32,451 nt of DNA from Streptomyces hayashii (lineage in GTDB: Bacteria > Actinomycetota > Actinomycetes > Streptomycetales > Streptomycetaceae), in contig NZ_JAHHIU010000158.1 of assembly GCF_024539815.1 (NCBI RefSeq), positions 1 to 32,451 of the forward strand, read 5' to 3'. The notes beneath the pieces are model-generated. The model saw only the letters and a program-made list of their open reading frames with translations. It had not been told where the DNA came from and did no database searches. Below are positions 23,574 to 31,501 of this stretch, piece by piece. Numbering within the stretch: the first letter of the stretch is position 1; every line of letters starts with the position of its first letter. Both the position numbers and the translations under genes were made by a program.

Positions 23574-24659
23574 TCACCGCAGCACCGTCAGCGACACCAC
23601 CGCGACCAGGGCGGCGACGGCGACGGCCGCCCAGGCGAGGGCCGTGAGCCGCTGTCTGCTGGGTCGGCCGATCACCTCGATGCCGGCGGCTCCGGGGAAG
23701 ACGTAGTAGACGCGGTCCGGGTCGGTGGGCAGCACGACCCTGGCCAGAGGCAGGCAGCGCAGCTCCACCCGGCGTCGCACCTCTCCCTCCTTCTCCACCA
23801 GGAGCGGCGCGATCTGCTTGACCTGGGCGTCCTCCAGGAACTCCGGGAGGCTCTCGGAGGGCGAGGACAGGACGGCCGTGTGCCAGCGCCCGGCGCCGTC
23901 CGCCTTCAACCGGGTCAGGGGCGGATAGACGGGTCTGAGTCCGTCAGGGGTCGGCGTGTGGGTGATCACTCCCTCGGTCCACACGGTGAACCTGCCGGTG
24001 CCCCCGCACTTCTCGTGCCGCAGACGTTTCGCGCCCTTGCACGTGCCGCAGACGGCCCGGCCCGTGCCGGCGCAGATCGGGCACTTCAGCTGCCGCTCCC
24101 CCAGGCACTTCGGGCACGCCACGTCGGGGCGCCGGCACCGTCTGCACGCGGCGCGCTCCTGCGCTCCCTCGGCGCGGGGCCGGTGCGGCCGGGCCCGGCG
24201 GGTGCGCGGGTGGCCCGTGCCGTCGCACTCCCAGCACGCGTCGGGGCCGCCCTGGCAGACGTCGCACTCGACGTGCCGGGCGCAGCGGCTCCCGCCGCGG
24301 CCCGCACAGCCGCGGCATTCCTGCCTGCCGTCGACGCAGTCGCCGCACGGCTCCTCCGCCAACGAGCCCTCCCGCACGAGCTCGACCCGCCGCGCGCTCG
24401 CCGGATCGTCGGGCGGGGTGACGGGATGGGCGTCGAGGTCGGTGTACGTCGGCCGGCCCGCGATCGCGCTCCGCTTGCCCTTGACCCTCATCGCGCGCTC
24501 GGTCCGCCGCTCGACGGAGCGGACGATGCGGCATTCGAGGACCGACTGCCAGGACAGCGCCGCCGCTCCGGGAACGGTGAGGTGGGCGGCGGCGCCCGGC
24601 CGGGAGACGTACCGTTCGACCGCCTTGAGCATCTCTTCCTCGGACGGTGCCTTGGCCAA
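23574..24659 (-). CDS. Tail-anchored protein with extended DnaJ-type zinc-finger region
   Basis: A 361-residue protein of unknown function. Residues of about 100-225 hold 18 cysteines, mostly as Cys-X2-Cys pairs, several followed by the Gly pattern of DnaJ zinc centres (CPICAGTGR, CWECDGTGH, CKGAKRL with CGGTGR). That is about twice the eight cysteines of a standard DnaJ module. No J domain is present. The N-terminal 100 residues and the segment after the cysteines (about 225-330) are soluble-looking and unfamiliar. The last 25 residues are a hydrophobic helix ending in Leu-Arg, so the protein is probably tail-anchored with its zinc region in the cytoplasm. The start is a TTG supported by GAGGAAG. 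It may bind unfolded proteins or act as a scaffold; resemblance to SSUH2-like zinc-finger proteins is a weak impression. It is not clearly part of either sugar operon. Confidence 0.8.
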   Translation of the reverse strand: MAKAPSEEEMLKAVERYVSRPGAAAHLTVPGAAALSWQSVLECRIVRSVERRTERAMRVKGKRSAIAGRPTYTDLDAHPVTPPDDPASARRVELVREGSLAEEPCGDCVDGRQECRGCAGRGGSRCARHVECDVCQGGPDACWECDGTGHPRTRRARPHRPRAEGAQERAACRRCRRPDVACPKCLGERQLKCPICAGTGRAVCGTCKGAKRLRHEKCGGTGRFTVWTEGVITHTPTPDGLRPVYPPLTRLKADGAGRWHTAVLSSPSESLPEFLEDAQVKQIAPLLVEKEGEVRRRVELRCLPLARVVLPTDPDRVYYVFPGAAGIEVIGRPSRQRLTALAWAAVAVAALVAVVSLTVLR

Positions 24660-24747
24660 CGCGCTTCCTCTCCCCGACGGGTGACACTCGCGGGAAGAGC
24701 AGGGTAGGAGGCCCCCGACCGGCCGACAAGAGGGCCTTGTGGCCCGG

Positions 24748-26763
24748 TCACGTCAAGCGCGGCTCCCGTACCACCGCGACGCCGCCGGGCGGGACCGTCA
24801 CCGAGCCGTGCGTCGCCGGTTCTCCGCCGAGGAGTTCGACCGCCCCGGCCGCCACCGCCACTTCGGCTCCCGTCCCGCCGTGGTCGATGAGGAAGAGGTA
24901 GTCGGCGTCGCTCCCCCGGCGCCGGGCCGCCTCCACGCCCGCCGGCACGTCCGGGAGCACGGCTCGCACGCCCGCTTCCTCGCGGATCCGGCTGAGCAGC
25001 GCCGCCAGCGTGCGCGGGTCGGGCAGGGTGGCCAGGTACCAGGCGGCGCCGGCGCCGTGCGCATGGCGGGTGACCGCGGGGACGCCGGCCAGGGGACCGT
25101 CCGTGTACGAGGTCACCGTCTCCGCGCCCGCCGGTCGCACGCGCTCCGACCACAGGGACGCCGTGCCGCCCCCGCTCAGCCCCACCGTCTCCCCCGGCAG
25201 CAAAGGGAAGAGTTCGTCCGTGCGGACGCCGAGCGCCTCGCGGAACGCGCCCGGGTAACCGCCCAGCCGCACATGGCAGTTCTCGTCGACGGCACCGCTG
25301 TGGAAGCCGACCGCCAGGGTCCCGCCCCGCTCGGCGAACGCGGTCAGAGCGGCAGCGCCCGCGTCGTCGACCAGGTACAGGCTCGGCGCGAGGACGAGGC
25401 GGTACGCCGACAGATCCGCGTCGGGGCGGACGAAGTCCACGGCGACACCCGCCCGCCACAGCGGCTCGTACCAGGACCTCACCAGCTCCAGGAAGCGGAC
25501 CTGCTCGCTGGGCTGCGACGGAAGTTCCAGCGCCCAGCGGGCGTCCCAGTCCCAGACGATCGCCGTCTCGGCCGTGCCCGTGCTGCCGCGTACCTCCGCC
25601 AGCGCCCCGAGATCCGCGCCGAGCGCCACGACGTCCCGCCAGATCGCGCTGTCCGTGCCGGCGTGCGGCAGCATCGCCGAGTGCCACTGCTCGGCGCCCG
25701 CCCTGGCCGCCCGCCACTGGAAGTACGCGATGCCGTCGGCGCCGCGCGCCACGTGCGCGAGGGCGTTGCGGCGCAACTCCCCCGCCCTCTTGGCCCGGTT
25801 GACGGGCTGCCAGTTCACGGCGCCCGTGGAGTGCTCCATCAGCAGCCAGGGACGTCCGCCCGCGAGCGAGCGCACGAGGTCGCCGCTCATCGCGATGTCG
25901 ATCTCCGACTCGGGGTCGGTGGAACGCAGGTAGTGGTCGTTGGAGACGACGTCCAGCTCCGGCGCCCAGCGCCAGTAGTCCAGCGCGTCGAAGTTGTACA
26001 TCACCATGAAGTTGGTGGTGGCGGGCACGGCGGGAGCGGCGCGTGCCAGCACCTCCCGCTCGGCCGTGCACAGGGACAGCAGTTCGTCGCTGCAGAAGCG
26101 GCGCCAGTCCAGCCGGTGGGTCGGGTTGGGGACCGCGCCCGTCGCGCGCGGCGGCAGGATCTCGTCCCAGTCGTAGTACCACTGGCTCCAGAACGCGGTG
26201 CCCCAGGCGTCGTTGAGCACCGCCAGGTCGTCGCCGTACCGGGCCCGCAGCCAGCGCCGGAAGGCCTGCGCGCTCGTGTCGCAGAAGCACTCCGCGTTGT
26301 GGCAGCCGTACTCGTTGTGGACGTGCCACATGACCACCGCCGGGTGGCCGGCGTACCGCTCCCCGAGCACGCCCGCGATCCGCAGCGCCGCCTCCCGGTA
26401 GGCCGGACTGCTCGGGCAGAACGTCTGACGGCTGCCGTACGACAGCGCGCGGCCGTACCGGTCCACCGGCAGCGCCTCGGGGTGGGCCCGGAAGAACCAG
26501 GCCGGGGGCGCGGCGGTCGGGGTGGCCAGGTCCGCGGCGATGCCGTGGGCGTGGAGCAGGTCCAGGACGCGGTCCAGGCGGGTGAAGTCGTACACGCCCT
26601 CGGAGGGTTCCAGCAGCGCCCACGAGAAGATGTTGACGCTCACCATGTTCACGCCGGCCTCGGCCATGAGCCGCATGTCCTCGGCCCAGACCTCCTCGGG
26701 CCACTGCTCGGGGTTGTAGTCGCCGCCGTAGGCGATGCCGGGGACGTTCAGGGGGCGCTCCAT
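24748..26763 (-). CDS. GH42 beta-galactosidase
   Basis: A 671-residue cytoplasmic family 42 enzyme that removes terminal beta-galactose, usually from short imported galacto-oligosaccharides. It starts with the family pattern GIAYGGDYNPEQWPEEVW. The acid/base is Glu151 (HNEYG) and the nucleophile Glu310 (LLMEHSTGAVNW). Cys116, Cys154, Cys159 and Cys161 match the four zinc-binding cysteines known in GH42. The trimerisation domain (DADLSAYRLVLAPSLYLV and on) and the small C-terminal beta domain follow, so the enzyme is complete. The ATG overlaps the TGA of the alpha-galactosidase gene by one base and has GGGAGG in front, so it is translationally coupled. It is the last gene of the operon; no clear terminator was found in the 88 bases before the next gene. 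Confidence 0.94.
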   Translation of the reverse strand: MERPLNVPGIAYGGDYNPEQWPEEVWAEDMRLMAEAGVNMVSVNIFSWALLEPSEGVYDFTRLDRVLDLLHAHGIAADLATPTAAPPAWFFRAHPEALPVDRYGRALSYGSRQTFCPSSPAYREAALRIAGVLGERYAGHPAVVMWHVHNEYGCHNAECFCDTSAQAFRRWLRARYGDDLAVLNDAWGTAFWSQWYYDWDEILPPRATGAVPNPTHRLDWRRFCSDELLSLCTAEREVLARAAPAVPATTNFMVMYNFDALDYWRWAPELDVVSNDHYLRSTDPESEIDIAMSGDLVRSLAGGRPWLLMEHSTGAVNWQPVNRAKRAGELRRNALAHVARGADGIAYFQWRAARAGAEQWHSAMLPHAGTDSAIWRDVVALGADLGALAEVRGSTGTAETAIVWDWDARWALELPSQPSEQVRFLELVRSWYEPLWRAGVAVDFVRPDADLSAYRLVLAPSLYLVDDAGAAALTAFAERGGTLAVGFHSGAVDENCHVRLGGYPGAFREALGVRTDELFPLLPGETVGLSGGGTASLWSERVRPAGAETVTSYTDGPLAGVPAVTRHAHGAGAAWYLATLPDPRTLAALLSRIREEAGVRAVLPDVPAGVEAARRRGSDADYLFLIDHGGTGAEVAVAAGAVELLGGEPATHGSVTVPPGGVAVVREPRLT

Positions 26764-28088
26764 CACCGGCCTCCCGACAGCAGCCGGCGCGTGGTGTGCA
26801 CGCCCCACTCGTCGAGCGACAGCAGCCGGTCGCTGGAGGCCATGAGTCCGCCGGTCGCCGCCACGTGCGCGGCCCACCGCTCACGGGTCTCCACCGCCGG
26901 GCGGGCCATCAGGCAGTCGGGGTCGTTGGTCCACAGCCGGCCGTGCTGCCACTGGCGGCCGACGCCGGTGAACTCGGCCGCGTCCTGGCCGGGCTGGCTG
27001 TGGTCGTCGGCCTCGGGGCGGCGGTGCGGGGCCGTGTCGGGGCTGACCCGCATGGCGTCGAACAGGCCGAGGGAGGGCAGGATCGGCGCGCCGCAGCCCA
27101 GCAGGTACGCGTCCGGGCCGATGGCCTCGCGGATGAGCGCGATGCCACTGCGGTAGGCGGCGATCGCGTCCATGTGGTCGTCGTGCCGGACGCCGTCCAG
27201 CGCGCCCGCGTACAGGAAGTCGACCTTGAAGTAGTCGTAGCCCTCGGCGCTCAGGGTCCGGAAGACGTCCGTCAGGTACGCCGCCGCCCCGGGGTGGGTG
27301 GTGTCCAGGACGCGCAGGTCGTGGCCCCAGTTGCGGCCGGCGTGCGCGAAGCCGCCGTCGGGGTCGCGGACCAGCCAGTCCGGGTGGGCGGTGGCCAGTT
27401 CGGCGGCCGGGTCCACCAGGAACGGCGCCGTCCAGATGCCGGCCCGGCGGCCGCGCGCGCGGATGGCCTCCGCGATGCCGGCGCGGGAGCGGAAGCGGCC
27501 GGAGAGGGTGAGCCAGTCGCCCAGGGACCGCTGGTAGCCGTCGTCGATCTGGACGACGTCGACGGGCAGGTCGAGGGTGTCCATGGCGCGGAGGTTCTCG
27601 TGGATGTCGTCCTCGGTGACGGCGGTGAAGTACTCGTACCAGGAGCACCAGACGGTGGGCGCCGGACGGGGGGCCGCGAGGCCGAGGCTGTGCGCCCAGT
27701 CGGCGAGGGCTCCCTGGATGCCGCCGGGGCCCACGTAGGAGTAGAAGTCCACCTTTCCGTCGGCGCTGAACTCCGCCTCTCCGTCGCGTACCTCCAGCCG
27801 GACGGAGGGCACGGCGGCCGTCGGATCGGCCGCCGCGCACACCACGACCGGCCCGTCCTCGCCGCGGGGAGCGAGGGCCAGCAGCCCCTCGCCCTGGAAG
27901 ACGCCCGCGGGGACGGTGACCCCGGGGCGGTAGCAGACGGTCGCCCAGTTGGCGTTCGTCGGACGGTGCGGGCGGGCGTCGAGGGCATAGGCGCCGCTCG
28001 GGCTCCAGGACTGCCAGCCCTCCTCGTGGACGCGCGCGCGGCGCGGGTCCACGGGGACGGTGGCCACCGGGGTGAAGGGGTGGTGCAC
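26763..28088 (-). CDS. Compact GH36-type alpha-galactosidase
   Basis: A 441-residue clan GH-D glycosidase, probably hydrolysing alpha-galactosides such as melibiose or raffinose-type sugars. A WQSWSPSG segment near residue 25 and a short beta domain lead into the (beta/alpha)8 barrel (TVWCSWYEYF, VVQIDDGYQ). Asp290 in YFKVDFLYAG is the likely nucleophile and Asp351 in MRVSPDTAP the likely acid/base. It is much shorter than most GH36 enzymes (about 700 residues): the large N-terminal beta-sandwich is reduced. The GTG at 28088 is chosen because GAAAGAG precedes it; a GTG at 28103 would add five residues but has no ribosome binding site. There is no signal peptide, so it acts inside the cell. 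Isomaltose-type or other alpha-glycoside activity cannot be excluded. Confidence 0.85.
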   Translation of the reverse strand: MHHPFTPVATVPVDPRRARVHEEGWQSWSPSGAYALDARPHRPTNANWATVCYRPGVTVPAGVFQGEGLLALAPRGEDGPVVVCAAADPTAAVPSVRLEVRDGEAEFSADGKVDFYSYVGPGGIQGALADWAHSLGLAAPRPAPTVWCSWYEYFTAVTEDDIHENLRAMDTLDLPVDVVQIDDGYQRSLGDWLTLSGRFRSRAGIAEAIRARGRRAGIWTAPFLVDPAAELATAHPDWLVRDPDGGFAHAGRNWGHDLRVLDTTHPGAAAYLTDVFRTLSAEGYDYFKVDFLYAGALDGVRHDDHMDAIAAYRSGIALIREAIGPDAYLLGCGAPILPSLGLFDAMRVSPDTAPHRRPEADDHSQPGQDAAEFTGVGRQWQHGRLWTNDPDCLMARPAVETRERWAAHVAATGGLMASSDRLLSLDEWGVHTTRRLLSGGR

Positions 28089-28115
28089 GGTGGTCTCTTT
28101 CACGGAAGAACGGGC

Positions 28116-29000
28116 TCAGCCCTTGTTGGCGCCGAGGGTGAGGCCGCTGACGAACTGGCGCTGGAGCACGAAGTACACGATCAGGGTGGGGATCGCGGTG
28201 AGCAGGGCGCCGGCGGCGACCAGGTTGGGGTCGGTGAAGTACTGGCCGGAGAGGTTGTTCAGGGCGGAGGTGATCGGCATGTTCTCGCCGGTGGAGATCA
28301 GCACGATCGCCCAGAAGAAGTCGTTGTAGATCCAGATGGACAGCAGCGTGGCCAGGGCGGCCATCGCGGGCTTGCACAGCGGCAGCACGATCTGCCAGTA
28401 CATGCGCCACACCGAGGCGCCGTCGACGAGGGCGGCCTCGGTCAGCTCGTGCGGCAGCATCCGCATGTAGTTGCTGAGCACGAACGCGCAGAAGCCGGAC
28501 TGGAACGCCACGTGGATCAGCACCAGGCCGAGCGCGGAGTCGTAGAGCTTGCCGCTCACCGTGATGCCGGGCAGGTCGACCAGGAGGTACAGGCGGTACA
28601 GCGGGGTGATGATCACCTGTTGGGGCAGCAGGTTGCCGGCCGTGAAGACCAGCAGCAGCGCGATGTTGAGCCGGAAGTCGAAGCGACTGACGTAGAACGC
28701 GACCATCGACGCCAGCAGCAGCGTGAACAGCACGGCCGGGACCGCGATGATCAGCGTGTTGCCGAAGTAGTGCATCATGTCGGACTGCTCGAACGCGTTC
28801 TTGAAGTTGTCGAGGCTGAGTTTGTCCGGCCAGGAGACGTACCCCTTGTCGCTGGTCTCCGCGTAGGGGCGCAGGGCCGCGAAGACCGCCCACAGCAGCG
28901 GGGCGAGCCAGGCGAGCGCCGTGACGACGAGGAAGGTGTGCAGCAGGACGCGCGCCGGGCGGACGGGGGCGCGCTTCTTCGCCACGAGGGCCGTGCTCAT
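28116..29000 (-). CDS. Sugar ABC transporter permease (MalG-like)
   Basis: A 294-residue permease with six hydrophobic segments. Its EAA loop reads EAALVDGASVWRMYWQIVLPLCKP, and the C-terminus QRQFVSGLTLGANKG is typical of the MalG side of CUT1 importers. The ATG follows AAGGAG and overlaps the stop of the upstream permease by four bases. With its partner and the Tat lipoprotein it should import galactose-containing oligosaccharides, as inferred from the two downstream glycosidases. No ATPase gene is present in the operon. Confidence 0.92.
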   Translation of the reverse strand: MSTALVAKKRAPVRPARVLLHTFLVVTALAWLAPLLWAVFAALRPYAETSDKGYVSWPDKLSLDNFKNAFEQSDMMHYFGNTLIIAVPAVLFTLLLASMVAFYVSRFDFRLNIALLLVFTAGNLLPQQVIITPLYRLYLLVDLPGITVSGKLYDSALGLVLIHVAFQSGFCAFVLSNYMRMLPHELTEAALVDGASVWRMYWQIVLPLCKPAMAALATLLSIWIYNDFFWAIVLISTGENMPITSALNNLSGQYFTDPNLVAAGALLTAIPTLIVYFVLQRQFVSGLTLGANKG

Positions 29001-29977
29001 GCGCGCCGCTCCTTCCGGAAGGTCGCGATCAGGTAGGGGATGATGACCGCGAGGGAGATGACCAGCAGGACGACGGCGATCGCGGAGCCGTAGCCGATCC
29101 GGCTGGACTCGCCGATGATGTTGTTGGTGATCAGGATCGACAGCAACTCGGTGCCCTGAGCGCCCTTGTTGAAGACGAAGACCAGGTCGAAGGCGCGCAG
29201 CGCCTCGATGATCGTCACGACGAGGACGACCGTGTTGGTCGGGCGCAGGGTGGGGAAGACGACGCTCTTGAACGTCTGCCACTCGTTCGCGCCGTCCAGC
29301 GAGGACGCCTCCCGCAGCGAGGGGTCGACGCCCTTCAGTCCGGCCAGGTACAGGATCATCATGTAGCCGGTGTGCCGCCAGGACGCGGCGACCAGCACGG
29401 CCCACAGGTTCAGGTGCGGGTCGCCGATCCAGTCGATGTAGTGGCCGGGCTTGTTGGCCCCGATGAGGCTGTTGATCAGGCCGGTGTCGGGGTTGTAGAT
29501 CAGCTGCCAGACGAACCCGGTGACCGCCAGCGACATGACGACCGGCAGGAAGAACGCGGTCTGGTAGACCCGGCTGAAGCGGATCTTCTTGTCCAGTTGC
29601 GTGGCCAGGAACAGGCCGAGCGGGGTGGGGATCAGGATGAGCACGACGAACCAGATGACGTTGTGCTCGACGGCCGGCCAGAACTGCGGGTTGTCGGTGA
29701 ACAACTGCTTGAAGTTGTCCAGGCCGACCCACTTGATGGAGTCGAAGCCGATGCCGTCCCAGGTGGTGAAGGCGAGGGCGATCGAGGCGAGGGCGGTGAC
29801 CCAGACCAGGGCCACGTGCAGGACCGTGGGCACGCCCGCCATGAAGGCGAGCGTGATGCGGTCACGGCGGGTCAGCAGGCGCTTGTGCCCCTGCGGGACC
29901 CGCTTGCCGGCAGGCGCGGGGCCCGGGGGCGGCACGGGGGCCGCCTCCGGGCTCTTCGAGGAGGTGTCGATGCTCAT
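28997..29977 (-). CDS. Sugar ABC transporter permease (MalF-like)
   Basis: A 326-residue permease. A polar, proline-rich N-terminus of about 40 residues precedes six hydrophobic segments. The EAA loop reads REASSLDGANEWQTFKSVVFPTLRP. The ATG overlaps the stop of the binding-protein gene by four bases (ATGA) and its own stop overlaps the next permease in the same way, so the three transporter genes are translationally coupled, unlike the ceb operon with its long spacer. Confidence 0.92.
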   Translation of the reverse strand: MSIDTSSKSPEAAPVPPPGPAPAGKRVPQGHKRLLTRRDRITLAFMAGVPTVLHVALVWVTALASIALAFTTWDGIGFDSIKWVGLDNFKQLFTDNPQFWPAVEHNVIWFVVLILIPTPLGLFLATQLDKKIRFSRVYQTAFFLPVVMSLAVTGFVWQLIYNPDTGLINSLIGANKPGHYIDWIGDPHLNLWAVLVAASWRHTGYMMILYLAGLKGVDPSLREASSLDGANEWQTFKSVVFPTLRPTNTVVLVVTIIEALRAFDLVFVFNKGAQGTELLSILITNNIIGESSRIGYGSAIAVVLLVISLAVIIPYLIATFRKERRA

Positions 29978-31290
29978 GAGGACGCGAAGATCGTCTTCTT
30001 CTGACGCTCGATCGAGGACAGCAGGCTGTCCACGCCCTTGGGGTTCTGCAGGAACTTCTGCAGGCCGGGCTGCATCACCGTGGAGGTGAAGTCCGGGCGG
30101 GAGTCGCGGTCCATGAACTGGGTGAGGCTCTTGGCCTCACTGATCATGGTGTACGCCTTCTTCTGCAGCGTGCTGTACGACGAGGTGTCGGCCTTGCTGG
30201 AGGCGGCCACCACGCTGGAGTCGGCCTTCAGGTAGACCTGCTCCGCCTCCGGCGTGCCCAGGAACTCCATGAGCTTGACGACGCCGTCGTGGTTCTTCGG
30301 GGCCTTGCTGACCATGAAGCCGTCGGTGGGGGCCTCGACGGTGTCCTGCCCGTACGCGGAGTTGATCTCCGGGAAGGCGAAGAAGTCGAGGTCGTCCAGG
30401 TCGGCCTTGTCGGTGAACTGCTGGGCCACGAACGAGCCCAGCATGTACATGCCCGCCTTCTTCGACACCAGCGTCTGCGCGGCGTCCTGCCAGGTGCGGC
30501 CCATGAAGCCGTCCTGGTGGTAGGGCAGGAGCTCCGCCCAGTGGTCGAAGACCGCCTTCACCTTCGGGTCCGTCCACGCTTCCTTGCCCGCCATCAGGGA
30601 CTTGTGGAAGTCGTAGCCGTTGAGGCGGAAGTTGATCTGGTCGAAGGTGCCCATCGCCGGCCAGGCGTCCTTGTCGCCGAAGGCGATCGGGACCAGGCCG
30701 TCCTTCTTCATCTGCTTACACAGGGCGACCAGCTGGTCCCAGGTGGTGGGGATCTGGTAGCCGTGCTGCTGGAACACGCTCTTGCGGTAGAAGAGCGCCC
30801 ACGGGTACGTGTACAGCGGCACGAAGTAGTACTTGCCGTCCTCACCCTTGGACAGCTGCTTCATCGCGTCGGGGAAGTTGCCCCCGATCTTCTCCCACAC
30901 GTCGTCGATCGGCGAGGCGAGCTTCTTGGCCGCGAAGAACTGCATGCGGTAGCCGGCGAACCAGTTGAACACGTCGTCCGGGGTGCCCTGGAGGTAGGAG
31001 TTGATCTGCTCCTGGAACGTGTTGTGGTCCTTGGTGTTCACGTCGACCGCGATCCCGGACTGCTTCTTGAAGGCCGCGTAGATCTCGGCGAAGGCCTTCT
31101 TCGGCACCGCGTCGGAGGCGTTGGAGCCGAGGGTGACGGTCTTCGGGTCGGCGGCCGAGCCGCTGGAGCCGCAGGCGGACAGCAGCGGCATTCCGGCGCC
31201 CAGGACGACCGCTCCGCCTATGCCCCGCAGCAGGGTGCGGCGGCTCGCGGAGGGGAGGGAGAGGCGGCCCGAGGGGGAGAGGTGATGCAT
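29974..31290 (-). CDS. Sugar-binding lipoprotein with Tat-type signal
   Basis: A 438-residue extracellular solute-binding protein, first gene of the galactoside operon. The signal combines a twin-arginine motif (SRRTLLRG, Arg17-Arg18) with a lipobox (LLSAC, acylated Cys40), so it is probably exported folded and then lipidated, as is common in Streptomyces. The mature protein starts with a GSSGSAADPK linker and shows the family 1 sugar-binding pattern (an INSYLQGTPDDVFNWFAGYRMQ stretch around residues 95-115, many exposed aromatics). AGGAG precedes the ATG at 31290. Its ligand is unknown; galactosides are inferred from the enzymes of the operon. Confidence 0.92.
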   Translation of the reverse strand: MHHLSPSGRLSLPSASRRTLLRGIGGAVVLGAGMPLLSACGSSGSAADPKTVTLGSNASDAVPKKAFAEIYAAFKKQSGIAVDVNTKDHNTFQEQINSYLQGTPDDVFNWFAGYRMQFFAAKKLASPIDDVWEKIGGNFPDAMKQLSKGEDGKYYFVPLYTYPWALFYRKSVFQQHGYQIPTTWDQLVALCKQMKKDGLVPIAFGDKDAWPAMGTFDQINFRLNGYDFHKSLMAGKEAWTDPKVKAVFDHWAELLPYHQDGFMGRTWQDAAQTLVSKKAGMYMLGSFVAQQFTDKADLDDLDFFAFPEINSAYGQDTVEAPTDGFMVSKAPKNHDGVVKLMEFLGTPEAEQVYLKADSSVVAASSKADTSSYSTLQKKAYTMISEAKSLTQFMDRDSRPDFTSTVMQPGLQKFLQNPKGVDSLLSSIERQKKTIFASS

Positions 31291-31501
31291 GAACGGCTCC
31301 TGACGCGAGGTTCAGCCATGAGGGCGGCTGAAAGCTGATCACAATCGACCAGAAATCAACTCGACCGAACACGAGGTGGCGCAATAACAGCCGCATGTCC
31401 GGTCATGCGTCAAGAGCCGTCGCTTTCATTTGTCGAAACGTAATCGACACACCTTGATCACTCTTTCTCTACATCCTTGATCATTTGGCCGCTGTGTCCG
31501 G
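31291..31501 (-). promoter_or_regulatory. Promoter and operator-like repeats upstream of the galactoside operon
   Basis: On the minus strand TTGACG (31413-31408) and TGTTAT (31389-31384), 18 bases apart, form a fair promoter with a leader of about 87 bases. Upstream of the -35 lies an interrupted palindrome TGTCGA-N7-TCGACA (31431-31449). Two copies of CCTTGATCA (31452-31460 and 31475-31483, 23 bases apart) follow, and a third TGATCA lies in the leader (31336-31341). The binding proteins are unknown and no regulator gene is adjacent. Confidence 0.5.

Noticed and set aside
24739..27156. Long plus-strand open frame over the GH42 and GH36 genes
   Set aside because: Low-complexity Arg/Val/Gly translation opposite two genes with clear catalytic motifs.
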